Position numbers and translations under genes: made by a program
Shown: in pieces, positions 26,022 to 34,777 of the stretch
How positions within the stretch are numbered: the first letter of the stretch is position 1
Layout: the number at the start of each line of letters is the position of its first letter
The notes under the pieces: generated by a model
Told to the model about the DNA's origin: nothing
The model's input: the letters and a program-made list of their open reading frames with translations, nothing else
Database searches by the model: none
From: Streptomyces chattanoogensis
GTDB lineage: Bacteria > Actinomycetota > Actinomycetes > Streptomycetales > Streptomycetaceae
Assembly (NCBI RefSeq): GCF_001294335.1
Contig: NZ_LGKG01000168.1
Coordinates: 1-40,409 of the forward strand
Direction of reading: 5' to 3'
DNA: 40,409 nucleotides

Positions 26022-26966
26022 TCAGGCTCCGTCCGCGGACGGGCGGGCGGCTCCGCGGCGGCTGAGTTCTGCCGCCGCCTCCTTCGTCGCCTCGACGACG
26101 CCCTCCGGCGGCTGCGGCATCACGGACTTGGGCTTGAGCAGCAGGGCCGAGCCCATGATGGAGCCGTCCCATATGATCGGCGCCGCGCAGGAGTTCCAGC
26201 CGGCCATGCATTCCTCGTAGCCGAGGGCATGGCCGAGGTCGCGGACCTCCGCCAGGGATGCCAGCAGCGCGTCGTTGTCCCGGTAGACGCCGGGTCCCGC
26301 CTGGTCGGGCACGGGCTCGGCAAGCACCCGCTGCTGCAGCACCTGCGGCAGGTAGGCGAGGATCGTCCGGCCCGAGGCACCGGTGCGCAGCGATCGGGTC
26401 ACGGACAGCACATCGCGGGGCGTCATCCCCAGCTCCGCGAGGTCGGAGTCGCCGACGGCCATGTCGACGCACTGACGCTGCGCGCCGGAGAACGGCGCCA
26501 CCATGTAGAGGAACGCCAGCCCGCCGTCGGTGGCCTCGCGCAGCCGGCGCAGCACCGTCTGCGTGATGTCGCCGTCGAGGCGGTGGTCGAGCGCGGTGAA
26601 GGCGAGCTGGGCGGCCGAGGTCCGCAGCCGGTAGAGGCCGCGGTCCACCCGTTCGAAGATGCGCTGGTAGATGCCGGACTGCAGGATGCGGTAGACGACG
26701 GAGTCGTCCAGGCCGGTGAACTCCGCTATCTCGCCCGGCCCGTGGGCGTATCCGCCCAGTTCGGCGAAGGCCGTCTGGACGAGGAAGACCCGCTCGGCAT
26801 GGCCGGATCCCGACGTCCTCGGCGCCGCGGCCGGCGTGCCGTCGGCGGCCTGGCGCGGCTTCCTGGCGCGGCCGGGGGTGCGCTGCGTCCGGGCCGGGGT
26901 GCCCGGTGCGGAGGGGGAGGCGGCCGAAGCCACGGCTCCCGACGCTGTGGTGCTCTTGCCCGTCAT
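26022..26966 (-). CDS. IclR-type transcriptional regulator
   Basis: A 314-residue regulator. Residues 1-55 are a disordered Ala/Pro/Arg-rich N-terminus. About 57-120 is a winged helix-turn-helix (AERVFLVQTAFAELGG, EIAEFTGLDDSVVYRILQSGIYQRI, DRGLYRLRT), and 130-300 is the GAF-like effector domain of the IclR family (GRTILAYLP, RDLGHALGYEECMAGWNSCAAPI, IMGSALLLKPKS). IclR proteins respond to small metabolites, often aromatic or short-chain acids. The start has GGGGAGAG upstream. Neighbours are the kinase-like gene downstream and the oxidoreductase gene upstream on the same strand, separated from the latter by a terminator hairpin. No operator could be picked out. Confidence 0.82.
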   Translation of the reverse strand: MTGKSTTASGAVASAASPSAPGTPARTQRTPGRARKPRQAADGTPAAAPRTSGSGHAERVFLVQTAFAELGGYAHGPGEIAEFTGLDDSVVYRILQSGIYQRIFERVDRGLYRLRTSAAQLAFTALDHRLDGDITQTVLRRLREATDGGLAFLYMVAPFSGAQRQCVDMAVGDSDLAELGMTPRDVLSVTRSLRTGASGRTILAYLPQVLQQRVLAEPVPDQAGPGVYRDNDALLASLAEVRDLGHALGYEECMAGWNSCAAPIIWDGSIMGSALLLKPKSVMPQPPEGVVEATKEAAAELSRRGAARPSADGA

Positions 26967-27064
26967 GTGCTCTCTCCCCTGGCAGTGATCCGCGCCCGTA
27001 GGCGCACGGCATATGTGCGAGCCGGGCCTGCGGCCGCTCGCGGTCCCCGCTGCTGCCCGGGCGG

Positions 27065-27093
27065 ACGGCTCCGGGGTGCCCTCCCGGAGCCGT
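27065..27093 (-). terminator. Hairpin terminator after the oxidoreductase gene
   Basis: ACGGCTCCGGG (27065-27075) pairs perfectly with CCCGGAGCCGT (27083-27093) around a 7-base loop. It is 22 bases beyond the minus-strand stop at 27116. Confidence 0.75.
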
Positions 27094-27115
27094 GGTGCCC
27101 GCCGTGCGCCCTGGA

Positions 27116-28060
27116 CTACCGGGTGACGTCCAGGGTGAGCTTCCCGGTCGGGGTGCGCGCGGCCAGATCGTGGTGCGCCCGAGCCGCCTCACCGAGAGCG
27201 TAGGCGGTGCCGGTCAGCGGCCGCAGCCGGCCGTCGGCCACCGCGTCGAACAGCGCCCGCATGGAGGTGGGCAGGGCCGTCCGGTCCGCGTAGAGCTGCG
27301 GCAGCCAGAAGCCCGAGAGCGTGATGGAGCGCTCCATCAGGTCCCGGGCCGGGACGCTCGTCTGCTCGCCGCCGGCGAAGCCGTACACCGCCAGCCGGCC
27401 GCGCGGGGCGACGGCGGCGAGGGTCCGCGTGAAGGTCACCCCGCCGGTCATCTCCAGCGCCGCTTGCACGGGGCCGCCCGCCGCTGCCACGATGCGCTCC
27501 GTCAGGTCCTCTGCCGTGGAGTCGACCACCGCGTGGGCACCCAGTTCCGCCGCCAGCTTGCGCTTGTCCTCGGAACCGGCGAGGGCGATGACCCTGGCCC
27601 CGGCGTGCGCGGCGAGCTGGACGGCGAGCGAGCCGACACCGCCGGCCGCGGCCGGGACGACGACGCTCTCGCCCTCGGTGATGCGCAGCGAGGTGAACAG
27701 CAGATGCCAGGCGCTGTTGCCCTGGAGGGCGAGCGCGACGGCCTGTTCGTCGGTGACGGCGTCGGGCACGTCCCAGGTGACCCGGCGGTGCAGCAGCGCC
27801 CGTTCCGCGTAGCCGCCGCCGCGGGTCAGCCCGACGACGCGGCGTCCGCCGTCCACGGTGCCCACGACCTCGTTGCCCGGGATGTAGGGCAGTTCGACGG
27901 GCGCGAGGTAGGTGTTGTCCCGTACGTGCACATCCGCATAGTTGATGCCGGCCAGCGTCACGTCCACCAGCGAGTGGCCGCCGCGGGGTCCGGGCTCGGG
28001 CACGTCCTCCAGCCGCAGCACGTCCGGGCCGCCGAATTCTCGCATCACGATCGCGCGCAC
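27116..28060 (-). CDS. Zeta-crystallin-type NADPH:quinone oxidoreductase (MDR superfamily)
   Basis: A 314-residue medium-chain dehydrogenase/reductase without zinc ligands. The GroES-like N-terminal domain begins VRAIVMREFGGPDVLRLEDV and includes GINYADVHVRDNTYL and PYIPGNEVVG. The nucleotide motif is PAAAGGVGSLAVQLA (136-150) in the Rossmann domain, and the C-terminal KLTLDVTR closes the catalytic domain. The family reduces quinones or alpha,beta-unsaturated carbonyls with NADPH. The GTG start at 28060 has GAGGGAGA immediately upstream; an ATG at 28096 is in frame but precedes the ribosome site. The gene is divergent from the small-ORF/monooxygenase pair, and both are redox enzymes, but a shared pathway is speculative. 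Confidence 0.9.
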   Translation of the reverse strand: MRAIVMREFGGPDVLRLEDVPEPGPRGGHSLVDVTLAGINYADVHVRDNTYLAPVELPYIPGNEVVGTVDGGRRVVGLTRGGGYAERALLHRRVTWDVPDAVTDEQAVALALQGNSAWHLLFTSLRITEGESVVVPAAAGGVGSLAVQLAAHAGARVIALAGSEDKRKLAAELGAHAVVDSTAEDLTERIVAAAGGPVQAALEMTGGVTFTRTLAAVAPRGRLAVYGFAGGEQTSVPARDLMERSITLSGFWLPQLYADRTALPTSMRALFDAVADGRLRPLTGTAYALGEAARAHHDLAARTPTGKLTLDVTR

Positions 28061-28514
28061 GACTCTCCCTCGGATTCTTCGGTGCGGTGCCCGCACAGGG
28101 TAGGCACGGCACCCGCCGCCCCGGGATCACCCGATCAATTCGCGCCAACCATCCGGCCGTTCGCGCGCCGTCCCACCGCCCCCGGCGCCGCATATCCGGC
28201 GGTTTTCTCGCGACACGAGAAGGCGATGGCACACTTTCCACCGGTTGTGTCGTTTTTACGCGAGATCTACCCAGCGGTATCCCCGGGGTGGCTCCTACTC
28301 ATCTCTTGTTCCAAACCCGCTACCGGAAGTGATCGCCGCCGCCTACGATCCGGAAATGTGCCCGCCGTCGGCCGGATACGACGGCCGCGCCCCACGGACG
28401 GCGCGCGTTGTGCGAGGCAGTCGCGCCAGTCCGCCCCACCTGGTGACACGGGCGGGTGGCGGAAGGTGCGGCCCTGTGTGCGGCGGGGCGGGCACGGCCT
28501 GAGGGGGAGTCATG
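28061..28514. other. Divergent intergenic region, no gene seen
   Basis: The 454 bases separate the quinone oxidoreductase from the small-ORF/monooxygenase pair. Frames here look like chance. It has lower GC than its flanks around 28200-28340. TTCTCG and CGAGAA form a short inverted repeat with a 5-base loop near 28205-28221. No clear promoter hexamers or riboswitch were recognised. Confidence 0.5.
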
Positions 28515-28787
28515 ATGGGGAAATCGGGGGGCGGCAGGCCGGCGTCCGCGCCGGCCTGCCGGGACCTTCAACGGGCACTGCCGCCGCTGCCGGCACCACT
28601 GCGCCTCCTGCGGGCCGCCTGCGCCACCCTGCCCGCTTCGGTGACGGCCTCGCTCACGGCCGCCACCGACGCGGTTGTCGCCGCCGCCCGCCGGCACTCC
28701 CGTATGCACGCGGCACCGCCCTTTCTCGAGGCGACCCGCTACCGCCGGGACACCGCACGCCCCCGCCGAGAAAGGCATTGCCCATGA
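28515..28787 (+). CDS. Small ORF translationally coupled to the FAD monooxygenase
   Basis: A 90-residue protein of unknown function. It starts at ATG 28515, 5 bases after the purine tract GAGGGGGAG (a second ATG at 28512 is too close to that site). Its stop TGA at 28785-28787 overlaps the next gene's ATG at 28784 in the ATGA arrangement, the best evidence that it is real. Residues about 13-55 are Ala/Leu-rich with LRLLRAACATLPASVTASLTAATDAVVAAARR, likely amphipathic helices; the C-terminus is basic (RYRRDTARPRRERH). It has no signal peptide or known motif. It may be a helper of the oxidoreductase or a leader peptide that sets its translation. Confidence 0.55.
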   Translation: MGKSGGGRPASAPACRDLQRALPPLPAPLRLLRAACATLPASVTASLTAATDAVVAAARRHSRMHAAPPFLEATRYRRDTARPRRERHCP

Positions 28788-30166
28788 ACGCGCCGAGCAG
28801 TACGGGCCCCGCGGGGCTCCAGTTCACCCACCCGTATCTCGCCGTCGTCCTGGGCGGGGGGTTCTCGGGGATGCTCGCGGCCGCGGCGCTGTCCGGGTAC
28901 GCCGATGTCGTCGTCGTCGAGCGGGACCGGCTGCCGCGCACCCCCGCGCTGCCCACCGACCTGCCGCAGGCCCGGCACGCCCATCTGCTCTCGGCGGACG
29001 GCGCCCGCACCGTGGAGGCGCTGCTGCCCGGGGTGATCGAGGGGTGGCTGGCCGGGGGCGCGCGGCCCATGCCGCTGCCGTCCGCGCCCGCGGGCCCCGC
29101 CCCGCAGGGCCGGTTATCCCAACGGTCCGCGCAGTGTGTGATCGCCTGTTCCCGGGATCTGCTCGACCGGGTCGTCCGCGAGCAGGTGCCGGCCCTCGAG
29201 GGGGTCGGGGTCCTCGACGGGACGGAGGCCGAGGAGCTGACCGGCACGGCGGAGCACATCACCGGGGTGCGCGTCCGGGACACCGTCACCGGCCGGGCCC
29301 GCCGGCTGGACGCCGACCTGGTCATCGACGCCACCGGCCGGCACTCCACCACGCCCGCCCGGCTGGCCGCGCTGGGCCTGCCCGAGGTCCGCGAGGAGAT
29401 CGCCGACTGCGGCATCGTCGCCGCCACCCGTATCTTCCGGGCCCCGCCGGGCACGGAGAACTGCCCGGTGATCACCGCCCGTTCGCACCCCGGGGGCCAC
29501 CGGGACCCCGGCCGGACGGCGACGCTGATCCCCATCGAGGGCGGCCGCTGGCTGGTCACGCTCACCGGCGCCGGAGCCGGCCGGCCCTCCGAACACGCCG
29601 ACCGGTTCGTGCCGTTCGCCCGTGGCATACCCCACTCCGTCATCGGCGACCTGATAGCCGACGCCGAGCCGCTGAGCGAGGTCCGGCTGACCCGCGACAC
29701 CGCAGGCCGGCTGCGGCGCTACGACCAGCTGCGGTCCTGGCCCACCGGTTTCGCCGTGCTGGGCGGCGCGGTGGCCGGGTTCACGCCCGACTACGGCCAG
29801 AGCATGGCCGTCGCCGCCCACGGCGCCCTCGCGCTGCGCGAGGCGCTGCACCGGCGGGGGCTGGACGATCCGGGGCTCGCCCGTGCCGTGCAGCAGTCCC
29901 TCGCGCGTATCACCCAGGCGCCCTGGGAACAGACCGCGGACCAGGCACAGCCCGCCGCCGGGCGCCGGCCGTCCGCGGCCGGGCGGTTCGTCCGCGACGC
30001 CGTCAACGGCGTGTTCGGCACCGCCCTCGGCCGCCCCCCGGTCTGCCGCGCCTATGTCGATGCGGTCCGGCCCGCCACGTCCACCGCCCGCTTCACGCGC
30101 CGGTCCGCCTCGGTCCCCCTGCCGGCGGCGCCGCCGGCCGGCCCCCGCAAACCGGCCGACCGCTGA
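28784..30166 (+). CDS. FAD-dependent monooxygenase/epoxidase-like oxidoreductase
   Basis: A 460-residue flavoprotein. The FAD motif VVLGGGFSGMLAAAAL lies at 21-36, followed by VVVVERDRLP. Then come PQARHAHLLSADGARTVEALLPG and SRDLLDRVVREQVP, which I associate with the group containing polyether epoxidases such as MonCI/Lsd18 and related FAD monooxygenases. ADLVIDATGRHS is the DG-like strand and GFAVLGGAVAGFTPDYGQSM the FAD-ribityl motif. The C-terminal 40 residues are Pro/Ala/Arg-rich. No polyketide or terpene synthase gene is in the window, so a biosynthetic role is open. The start overlaps the small upstream ORF (ATGA), with AAAGG at 28771-28775 as ribosome site, and a hairpin terminator follows. 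Confidence 0.85.
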   Translation: MNAPSSTGPAGLQFTHPYLAVVLGGGFSGMLAAAALSGYADVVVVERDRLPRTPALPTDLPQARHAHLLSADGARTVEALLPGVIEGWLAGGARPMPLPSAPAGPAPQGRLSQRSAQCVIACSRDLLDRVVREQVPALEGVGVLDGTEAEELTGTAEHITGVRVRDTVTGRARRLDADLVIDATGRHSTTPARLAALGLPEVREEIADCGIVAATRIFRAPPGTENCPVITARSHPGGHRDPGRTATLIPIEGGRWLVTLTGAGAGRPSEHADRFVPFARGIPHSVIGDLIADAEPLSEVRLTRDTAGRLRRYDQLRSWPTGFAVLGGAVAGFTPDYGQSMAVAAHGALALREALHRRGLDDPGLARAVQQSLARITQAPWEQTADQAQPAAGRRPSAAGRFVRDAVNGVFGTALGRPPVCRAYVDAVRPATSTARFTRRSASVPLPAAPPAGPRKPADR

Positions 30167-30170
30167 CGGA

Positions 30171-30196
30171 TCCGGGGGCGGCCCTCCGCCCCCGGG
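30171..30196 (+). terminator. Hairpin terminator after the FAD oxidoreductase
   Basis: CCGGGGGCGG (30172-30181) and CCGCCCCCGG (30186-30195) form a perfect 10-bp stem with loop CCCT, starting 5 bases after the stop codon. Confidence 0.8.
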
Positions 30197-30308
30197 AAAA
30201 TCCGTTCGCCCGGCGCTCCTGCCTCGATCACAGTGGTGACGGAGCGCCGCACCGGGCGGCGCGGTACCACCGCCGTGCCACCACGGTGAAGAGGAACGGG
30301 GATTTTGC

Positions 30309-31385
30309 ATGTCGACGCTGCGCGTCACGGTCGAGCACGTGACGGTTCATGAGCATCCCAACGCCGATGCGCTGGAGCTCGCCCAGGTCGGTCTCTATCG
30401 CGCCGTGGTCGCCAAGGGGGCCTACCGCACCGGCGACTTCGCCCTGTACATCCCCGAGCAGGCCGTTCTCCCGCAGGAGTTGGTGGCCGAGCTGGGGCTG
30501 ACCGGCAAGCTGGCCGGCTCCGCGGCCGACCGGGTCAAGGCGATCCGGCTGCGCGGCGAGCTGTCGCAGGGCGTCGTCTGCCGGCCCCGGGCACTGGACG
30601 GTACGGACCTGGCGCGCGCGGCCGCGGACGGCACCGACTTCGCCGGGGTGCTCGGGATCGTGAAATGGGTGCCGCCGGTGCCGGTTTCGATGGGCGGCGA
30701 GGTGGAGCCGGCGCCCGGTCTGCTGCCGTGGATCGACATCGAGAACCTCAAGCGCTATCCGGAGGTGTTCCCCGAGGGCGAGCCGGTGGCGGTCACGGAG
30801 AAGGTGCACGGCACCGCGTGCTGTCTGACCTACAGCGCCGGGGACGGCCGCGTCCAGGTGACGTCCAAGGGGCTGGGGGCGCAGCGGCTGGCCCTGGTGG
30901 AGGATCCGAAGAACCTGTACTGGCGGGCGGTGCGCGCCCATGGCGCGGCCGGGGTCGCGGCGGAGCTGGCCCGGGAGCTGGGGGCGTCGCGGGTCGGTGT
31001 CTTCGGCGAGGTGTACGGCGACGGCGTACAGGATCTGGGCTATGGCGCGGACAGCCGGCGCGGTGAGCCCGCGTACGCCGTGTTCGATGTCGCGGTGGAG
31101 GCCGGCGGGCAGGTGCGCTGGCTGGCGCCGGAGGAGCTGGCGCAGGTGCTGGACGGGCGGCTTCCGGTGGTGCCGACGCTGTTCACCGGTCCGTACGACG
31201 CGCGGCGGGTGATGGAGCTGGCCGAGGGGCGCGAGACGGTGTCCGGGCGTGCGGTGCACATCCGGGAGGGGGTGGTGGTGCGTCCGCTCGCCGACCGCTA
31301 CAGCCCGGTGGTGGGCGGCCGCGCCATCGCCAAGGTGGTCGGCGGCGCGTATCTGACGCGCAAGGGCGGCACGGAGTACGAGTAG
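30309..31385 (+). CDS. ATP-dependent RNA ligase, DraRnl (Rnl5) type
   Basis: A 358-residue nucleotidyltransferase that seals RNA nicks. The N-terminal OB-fold domain (about 1-120, HPNADALELAQVGLYRAVV, LYIPEQAVLP) is the feature of the Deinococcus DraRnl/Rnl5 group. The adenylation core has motif I TEKVHGTACCL with K165 as the nucleophile, TSKGLG (185-190), motif III VFGEVYGDGVQDLGYG (231-246), motif IV EGVVVRPL (320-327) and motif V AKVVGG (341-346). All catalytic positions look intact. DraRnl seals 3'-OH/5'-PO4 nicks when the strand ends in ribonucleotides, so repair of RNA or ribonucleotide-containing DNA is the expected role. The gene stands alone behind a terminator and converges, with a 27-base gap, on the SNF2-SWIM operon. 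Confidence 0.9.
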   Translation: MSTLRVTVEHVTVHEHPNADALELAQVGLYRAVVAKGAYRTGDFALYIPEQAVLPQELVAELGLTGKLAGSAADRVKAIRLRGELSQGVVCRPRALDGTDLARAAADGTDFAGVLGIVKWVPPVPVSMGGEVEPAPGLLPWIDIENLKRYPEVFPEGEPVAVTEKVHGTACCLTYSAGDGRVQVTSKGLGAQRLALVEDPKNLYWRAVRAHGAAGVAAELARELGASRVGVFGEVYGDGVQDLGYGADSRRGEPAYAVFDVAVEAGGQVRWLAPEELAQVLDGRLPVVPTLFTGPYDARRVMELAEGRETVSGRAVHIREGVVVRPLADRYSPVVGGRAIAKVVGGAYLTRKGGTEYE

Positions 31386-31412
31386 CGGCGCGCCGCCCGG
31401 GCCGCCGGGGTC

Positions 31413-33392
31413 TCAGGCCTCGGCGGCCCGGCCCAGGAGGCGTTGGGCGAGGACGAGAGGGGCTCCGGGGTCCCGGGTCGGCGCGGGGGTCTTGGTCCGG
31501 TGGGTGGGCAGGCGCTCGACCGTCGTCGCGCCGCTGCCGGATTCCAGGGCGGGGGCGTAGCCCGCCGCGCGCAGGGCCGCCAGGGTGTCGGCGGGCGGGC
31601 GGGCGCTGACCAGGACGGTGGGGGCGATGGCCCGCAGTCCGAGGTCGCGCAGGGTGCGGTGGGCGGCCAGCTCCTTGACCAGGGTTTCGTCGTCGGAGCG
31701 GACGCAGCAGGCGGCGGGCACGACGCGCATCCGGCCGTGGGTGCGGGCGGTGTCCTGGACGAGGTAGCGGAGCGGCTGCGGCAGGGCGCCGGCTGCCGAG
31801 GCGGCGGCGAGGTCGTCCAGGAGGGTGTCGGCGGTGCGGCCGGTGTCCAGGGCGCGGCGCACGGAGGCGGGGGTGAAGCGCCAGGTGACGGCGTGGCCTT
31901 CGGACTCCCGGTCGGCCGCGGCGGCGAGGAGTCCGTCGAGCGCGGCGGAGGGGCGGCCGGGGACGACGGCGGTCAGGTCGGCCTGGAAGTGGGCCTGTTC
32001 GAGGAGCGGCGGCAGCAGGTCCCGCAGTGGTTCGCCGAGGGTCTGGGGGTCGGCGAGGAGGGCGCGGCCCAGGGGCGTGAGGGTGCCGTGGGCGGTGAGG
32101 CCCAGGCAGGCGGCTTCGTGGAGGGTGTGGGCGGCGCGGTCCTCGGCCGGCGGCTGCCGGGTGACGGCGAGGGGGCGGTACCAGTCCGCTGCGGCGAGCA
32201 GGTCCCGTAGCTCTTCCTGCTCGGGGGAGGGCAGGGACGGCAGTGGTGCCCCGGCACCGAGGGGGACGGTGGCCAGCGCGGCCAGAAGGGCGTGCCGCAG
32301 GGCGGGGGCGTGCCGGTCGTGGCCCCGTACGAGCGCGGTCGGGGTCTCGCCGAAGGGGGTGTGGGTGGGGATGGCCCACAGGGCGGACCAGGCGGCCAGT
32401 ACGGGGGCGAGACGCTCGCCCGGCGGACGGGCGAGCCAGTCGTCGTAGGCGGCGGTGGGGAGGGCGGTGATGCCCGACGGGGTGCGGGTCAGCGCGATCA
32501 GACCGGCGGCGAGGGCGAGGTCGAGGAGGAGCCGGGTGTGGGGTTCGGTGGCGCCGGCCGCCTTGGCCAGCCGTTTGATCTCACGGATCGTCAGCCCGCC
32601 CGATTTGCGCAGCGCGGCGGGCTGCGTCGCCAGGGAGGCCAGGAGGCGCTCCAGGGTGGCGGCGAGGGTGGCGGCGGCGGCTCGTGATTCGTCGAGCAGG
32701 GACTGTGCGGTGAGCGTCGTTCGCCCGGTGCCGGGCGCGGGGCCGGGGGCGGCCGGCGGGGCGGGCTGCGGCGCGCTCCCGGCGAAGGGGCCGAGGTCGT
32801 GTGCGGCCAGGAGCTGCGGGGTCCGCGGCGGGACCACGATGGCGCCGTCGTCGGCCGGCGCGGCCAGGCCGTCGTCGTACAGGGCGTGCAGGGCACGCTC
32901 GGCGGCCGTCCGCTCGGGGCCGGGGCCGGTGGCGCCGAGGGCGGCGTAGACGTCCTCGGGCGGGACGGGTTCGCTGGCCAGGTGGGCGAAGGACAGCCGG
33001 TGGGCCATCAGGGACTGGTAGTCGGCGCCCGGGGCGGGGGCGGCGGGGCCCGCGGCGGCGCGTCCGGCGCGCTCCTGGCTGATCCGGGCCGCGGCGGCGA
33101 GCACCTGCAGCCGGGGGTGGTCGAGGTGGATCACCAGCTGGTGGAGGACCTCGTACGACCACAACGCGCTCGCCAGGCCGCGGAGTTCGGTGGGTGCGGG
33201 GCGGCGGGCGAGCGGCTCGGCGTGGCGGGTGAGGAGAACGGCGAGCTGCTCCGGGGTGCGCCGGGCGAGGGACCGGGTGAGTGTGTCGAGGCCTTCCACG
33301 GGGTTGAGGTTAGTCATGGGTCGTGAGGCCGGTCGTCGGTCCTGGGGTTGGTCGTCCGTCGTGGAGTTCGTCATCGGTCTTGGGGTGGTCAT
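31413..33392 (-). CDS. Helicase-associated domain protein (pfam13625-like)
   Basis: A 659-residue protein of the actinobacterial helicase-associated/XPB-Ssl2 N-terminal-like group. The N-terminus GLDTLTRSLARRTPEQLAVLL and TELRGLASALWSYEVLHQLV, the central LRKSGGLTIREIKRLAKAAG with winged-helix character, and the later [32 protein letters not shown] region match that family. There is no Walker A or DEAD box, so it is not itself a motor. The first codons repeat a MTN/PMT pattern and an internal start at 33317 (MTNLNPVEG) is possible. The ATG at 33392 overlaps the stop of the SWIM gene (ATGA), which makes this the third cistron of the operon. It probably binds DNA or the helicase partner; its function is not established. 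Confidence 0.78.
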   Translation of the reverse strand: MTTPRPMTNSTTDDQPQDRRPASRPMTNLNPVEGLDTLTRSLARRTPEQLAVLLTRHAEPLARRPAPTELRGLASALWSYEVLHQLVIHLDHPRLQVLAAAARISQERAGRAAAGPAAPAPGADYQSLMAHRLSFAHLASEPVPPEDVYAALGATGPGPERTAAERALHALYDDGLAAPADDGAIVVPPRTPQLLAAHDLGPFAGSAPQPAPPAAPGPAPGTGRTTLTAQSLLDESRAAAATLAATLERLLASLATQPAALRKSGGLTIREIKRLAKAAGATEPHTRLLLDLALAAGLIALTRTPSGITALPTAAYDDWLARPPGERLAPVLAAWSALWAIPTHTPFGETPTALVRGHDRHAPALRHALLAALATVPLGAGAPLPSLPSPEQEELRDLLAAADWYRPLAVTRQPPAEDRAAHTLHEAACLGLTAHGTLTPLGRALLADPQTLGEPLRDLLPPLLEQAHFQADLTAVVPGRPSAALDGLLAAAADRESEGHAVTWRFTPASVRRALDTGRTADTLLDDLAAASAAGALPQPLRYLVQDTARTHGRMRVVPAACCVRSDDETLVKELAAHRTLRDLGLRAIAPTVLVSARPPADTLAALRAAGYAPALESGSGATTVERLPTHRTKTPAPTRDPGAPLVLAQRLLGRAAEA

Positions 33393-34777
33393 CGCGCGAG
33401 CAGGGTGGTCAGGGCGCCCACGGGATCGGGGTCGGCCGGCCCGGTGGGCCACCAGTCCTCGGCGCCCGGTTCGGATTCGTAGGGATACCAGCGGTGGTCG
33501 TGGCCGAAGCGCAGCTGGATGCCGCGCTCGGGGTCGGTGAGGTGGTTGTGGCGCGGGCGCAGGGCCGGGAGGTCCGCGGCGATCAGGGCGCTGCGGGCCC
33601 GGTCGAAGTCGCCGGCCGGGGGGTTCCAGGTGGTGTCGAGGAGGGCGAGGCCTTCGGGGCCGCCCTGCCGCCAGGCGGCGACGGAACGGGCAACGTCGGT
33701 CGCCGTACGGCCGGTGGCGGCGGCCAGGTCGCGGAACAAGGCCCGGGTGGCGGCGGTCAGGCCCGCGGTGGGGTGGGCGGTGGCCGCCAGGCGGATGGCG
33801 TCGTCCCAGGGGGGCAGCTCCGGGAACGGGCCGCGGAGGGGCGCCCGTTCGCCGCCGGGGGCGGGAGTCCTGGCGGCGGATACGCAGGCGTGGGCGCGGG
33901 CCGCGGCGTCGGCGGCCAGGAATTCCAGGGCGGCCGGGTCGAAGGGGAGGCCGTCGGCATCCGGGAGGGCCGGCGGGCGGCCGGGGTGGTCCGGCAGCGG
34001 CGGGGGCGGCGGCAGCGGCGGGCGGAGCCGGTCGGCGAGGGCGTCCCGGGCGGGGACACCACGGGGAGCCGGGGGTGCCGCCGCGGTGGGCCCGCCGGTG
34101 GCGGGAGCCTCGGGGCCCGGGCTGCCGGTGCGGCTCTCCCTGGCCGTATGCGTGGCGTTGCGGCGGGAGAGTTCGTCCAGCAGCTCCCGTTCGCCGCGGC
34201 CGCGCATCAGCAGCAGGACGAAGGGGTCCGTGTCCAGGAGGCGGGCCACCTGGAAGCAGAGCGCGGCGGCGTGTTTGCAGGGCCGGCCGTGGTCGGGGCA
34301 GGAGCAGCGGGGGACGAGATCGCCCGGCCCCGGGAGGAGGCGTACGTCCCCTTCGGCGAGGGCGCTGGGCAGCTTTTTGGCCAGCAGGGCGGCGAGCCGT
34401 CCGGGGTCCGCGGCGATGGCGCCGAGCAGGGTCTCCCATTCCTGGTCGGAGAGGGTCCGCAGGCGGATTTCGGCGCTGTAGGGGCGGGGGCGGCTGCCCC
34501 GTACGGTGGCGATGATGCGGCCCGGCGTGACGTTGATGGTGTCGACATGGCCGTCGCGCGCATAGGTGCGGCCGCGGGCGAGCCGGGCGCTGTCGAGGGC
34601 GGTGGTCTCCAGCGCGTCCAGCCAGGCGCTGCCCCACCAGGATTCGGCGAACAGCCCGCGGGCTCCGCTGCGGGGCGGCAGCGGCGGGAACGTCCGCGAG
34701 CGGTCCGCCCGCGCGCTCCGGTCGGCGGCGGCGCGCCCGGAGGCCGCGGGCCGTCCCCGGAGGCCGGATGTGCTCAT
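33389..34777 (-). CDS. SWIM zinc-finger protein
   Basis: A 462-residue protein with a SWIM zinc finger: C158, C160, C167 and H169 in RCSCPDHGRPCKHAAALC, the CxCx(n)CxH pattern that binds zinc and mediates DNA or protein contacts. The upstream part (40-150) holds the usual GLFAESWWGSAWLDALE and GRTYARDGHVDTINVTPGRI segments of SNF2-linked SWIM proteins. The rest is Pro/Ala-rich, then helical, ending in a beta region (GHDHRWYPYESEPGAEDWWPTG). Its ATG overlaps the stop of the SNF2 gene (ATGA at 34774-34777). SWIM genes next to SNF2 helicase genes recur in actinobacteria, so the two products likely form one complex. Confidence 0.9.
   Translation of the reverse strand: MSTSGLRGRPAASGRAAADRSARADRSRTFPPLPPRSGARGLFAESWWGSAWLDALETTALDSARLARGRTYARDGHVDTINVTPGRIIATVRGSRPRPYSAEIRLRTLSDQEWETLLGAIAADPGRLAALLAKKLPSALAEGDVRLLPGPGDLVPRCSCPDHGRPCKHAAALCFQVARLLDTDPFVLLLMRGRGERELLDELSRRNATHTARESRTGSPGPEAPATGGPTAAAPPAPRGVPARDALADRLRPPLPPPPPLPDHPGRPPALPDADGLPFDPAALEFLAADAAARAHACVSAARTPAPGGERAPLRGPFPELPPWDDAIRLAATAHPTAGLTAATRALFRDLAAATGRTATDVARSVAAWRQGGPEGLALLDTTWNPPAGDFDRARSALIAADLPALRPRHNHLTDPERGIQLRFGHDHRWYPYESEPGAEDWWPTGPADPDPVGALTTLLAR

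Noticed and set aside
28245..28502. An 85-codon plus-strand ORF before the small coupled gene
   Set aside because: There is no ribosome site, the composition is unlike a protein, and other frames overlap it equally well.
28784..30342. A polyether or polyketide gene cluster suggested by the epoxidase-like flavoprotein
   Set aside because: No polyketide synthase, terpene cyclase, NRPS or tailoring genes occur nearby.
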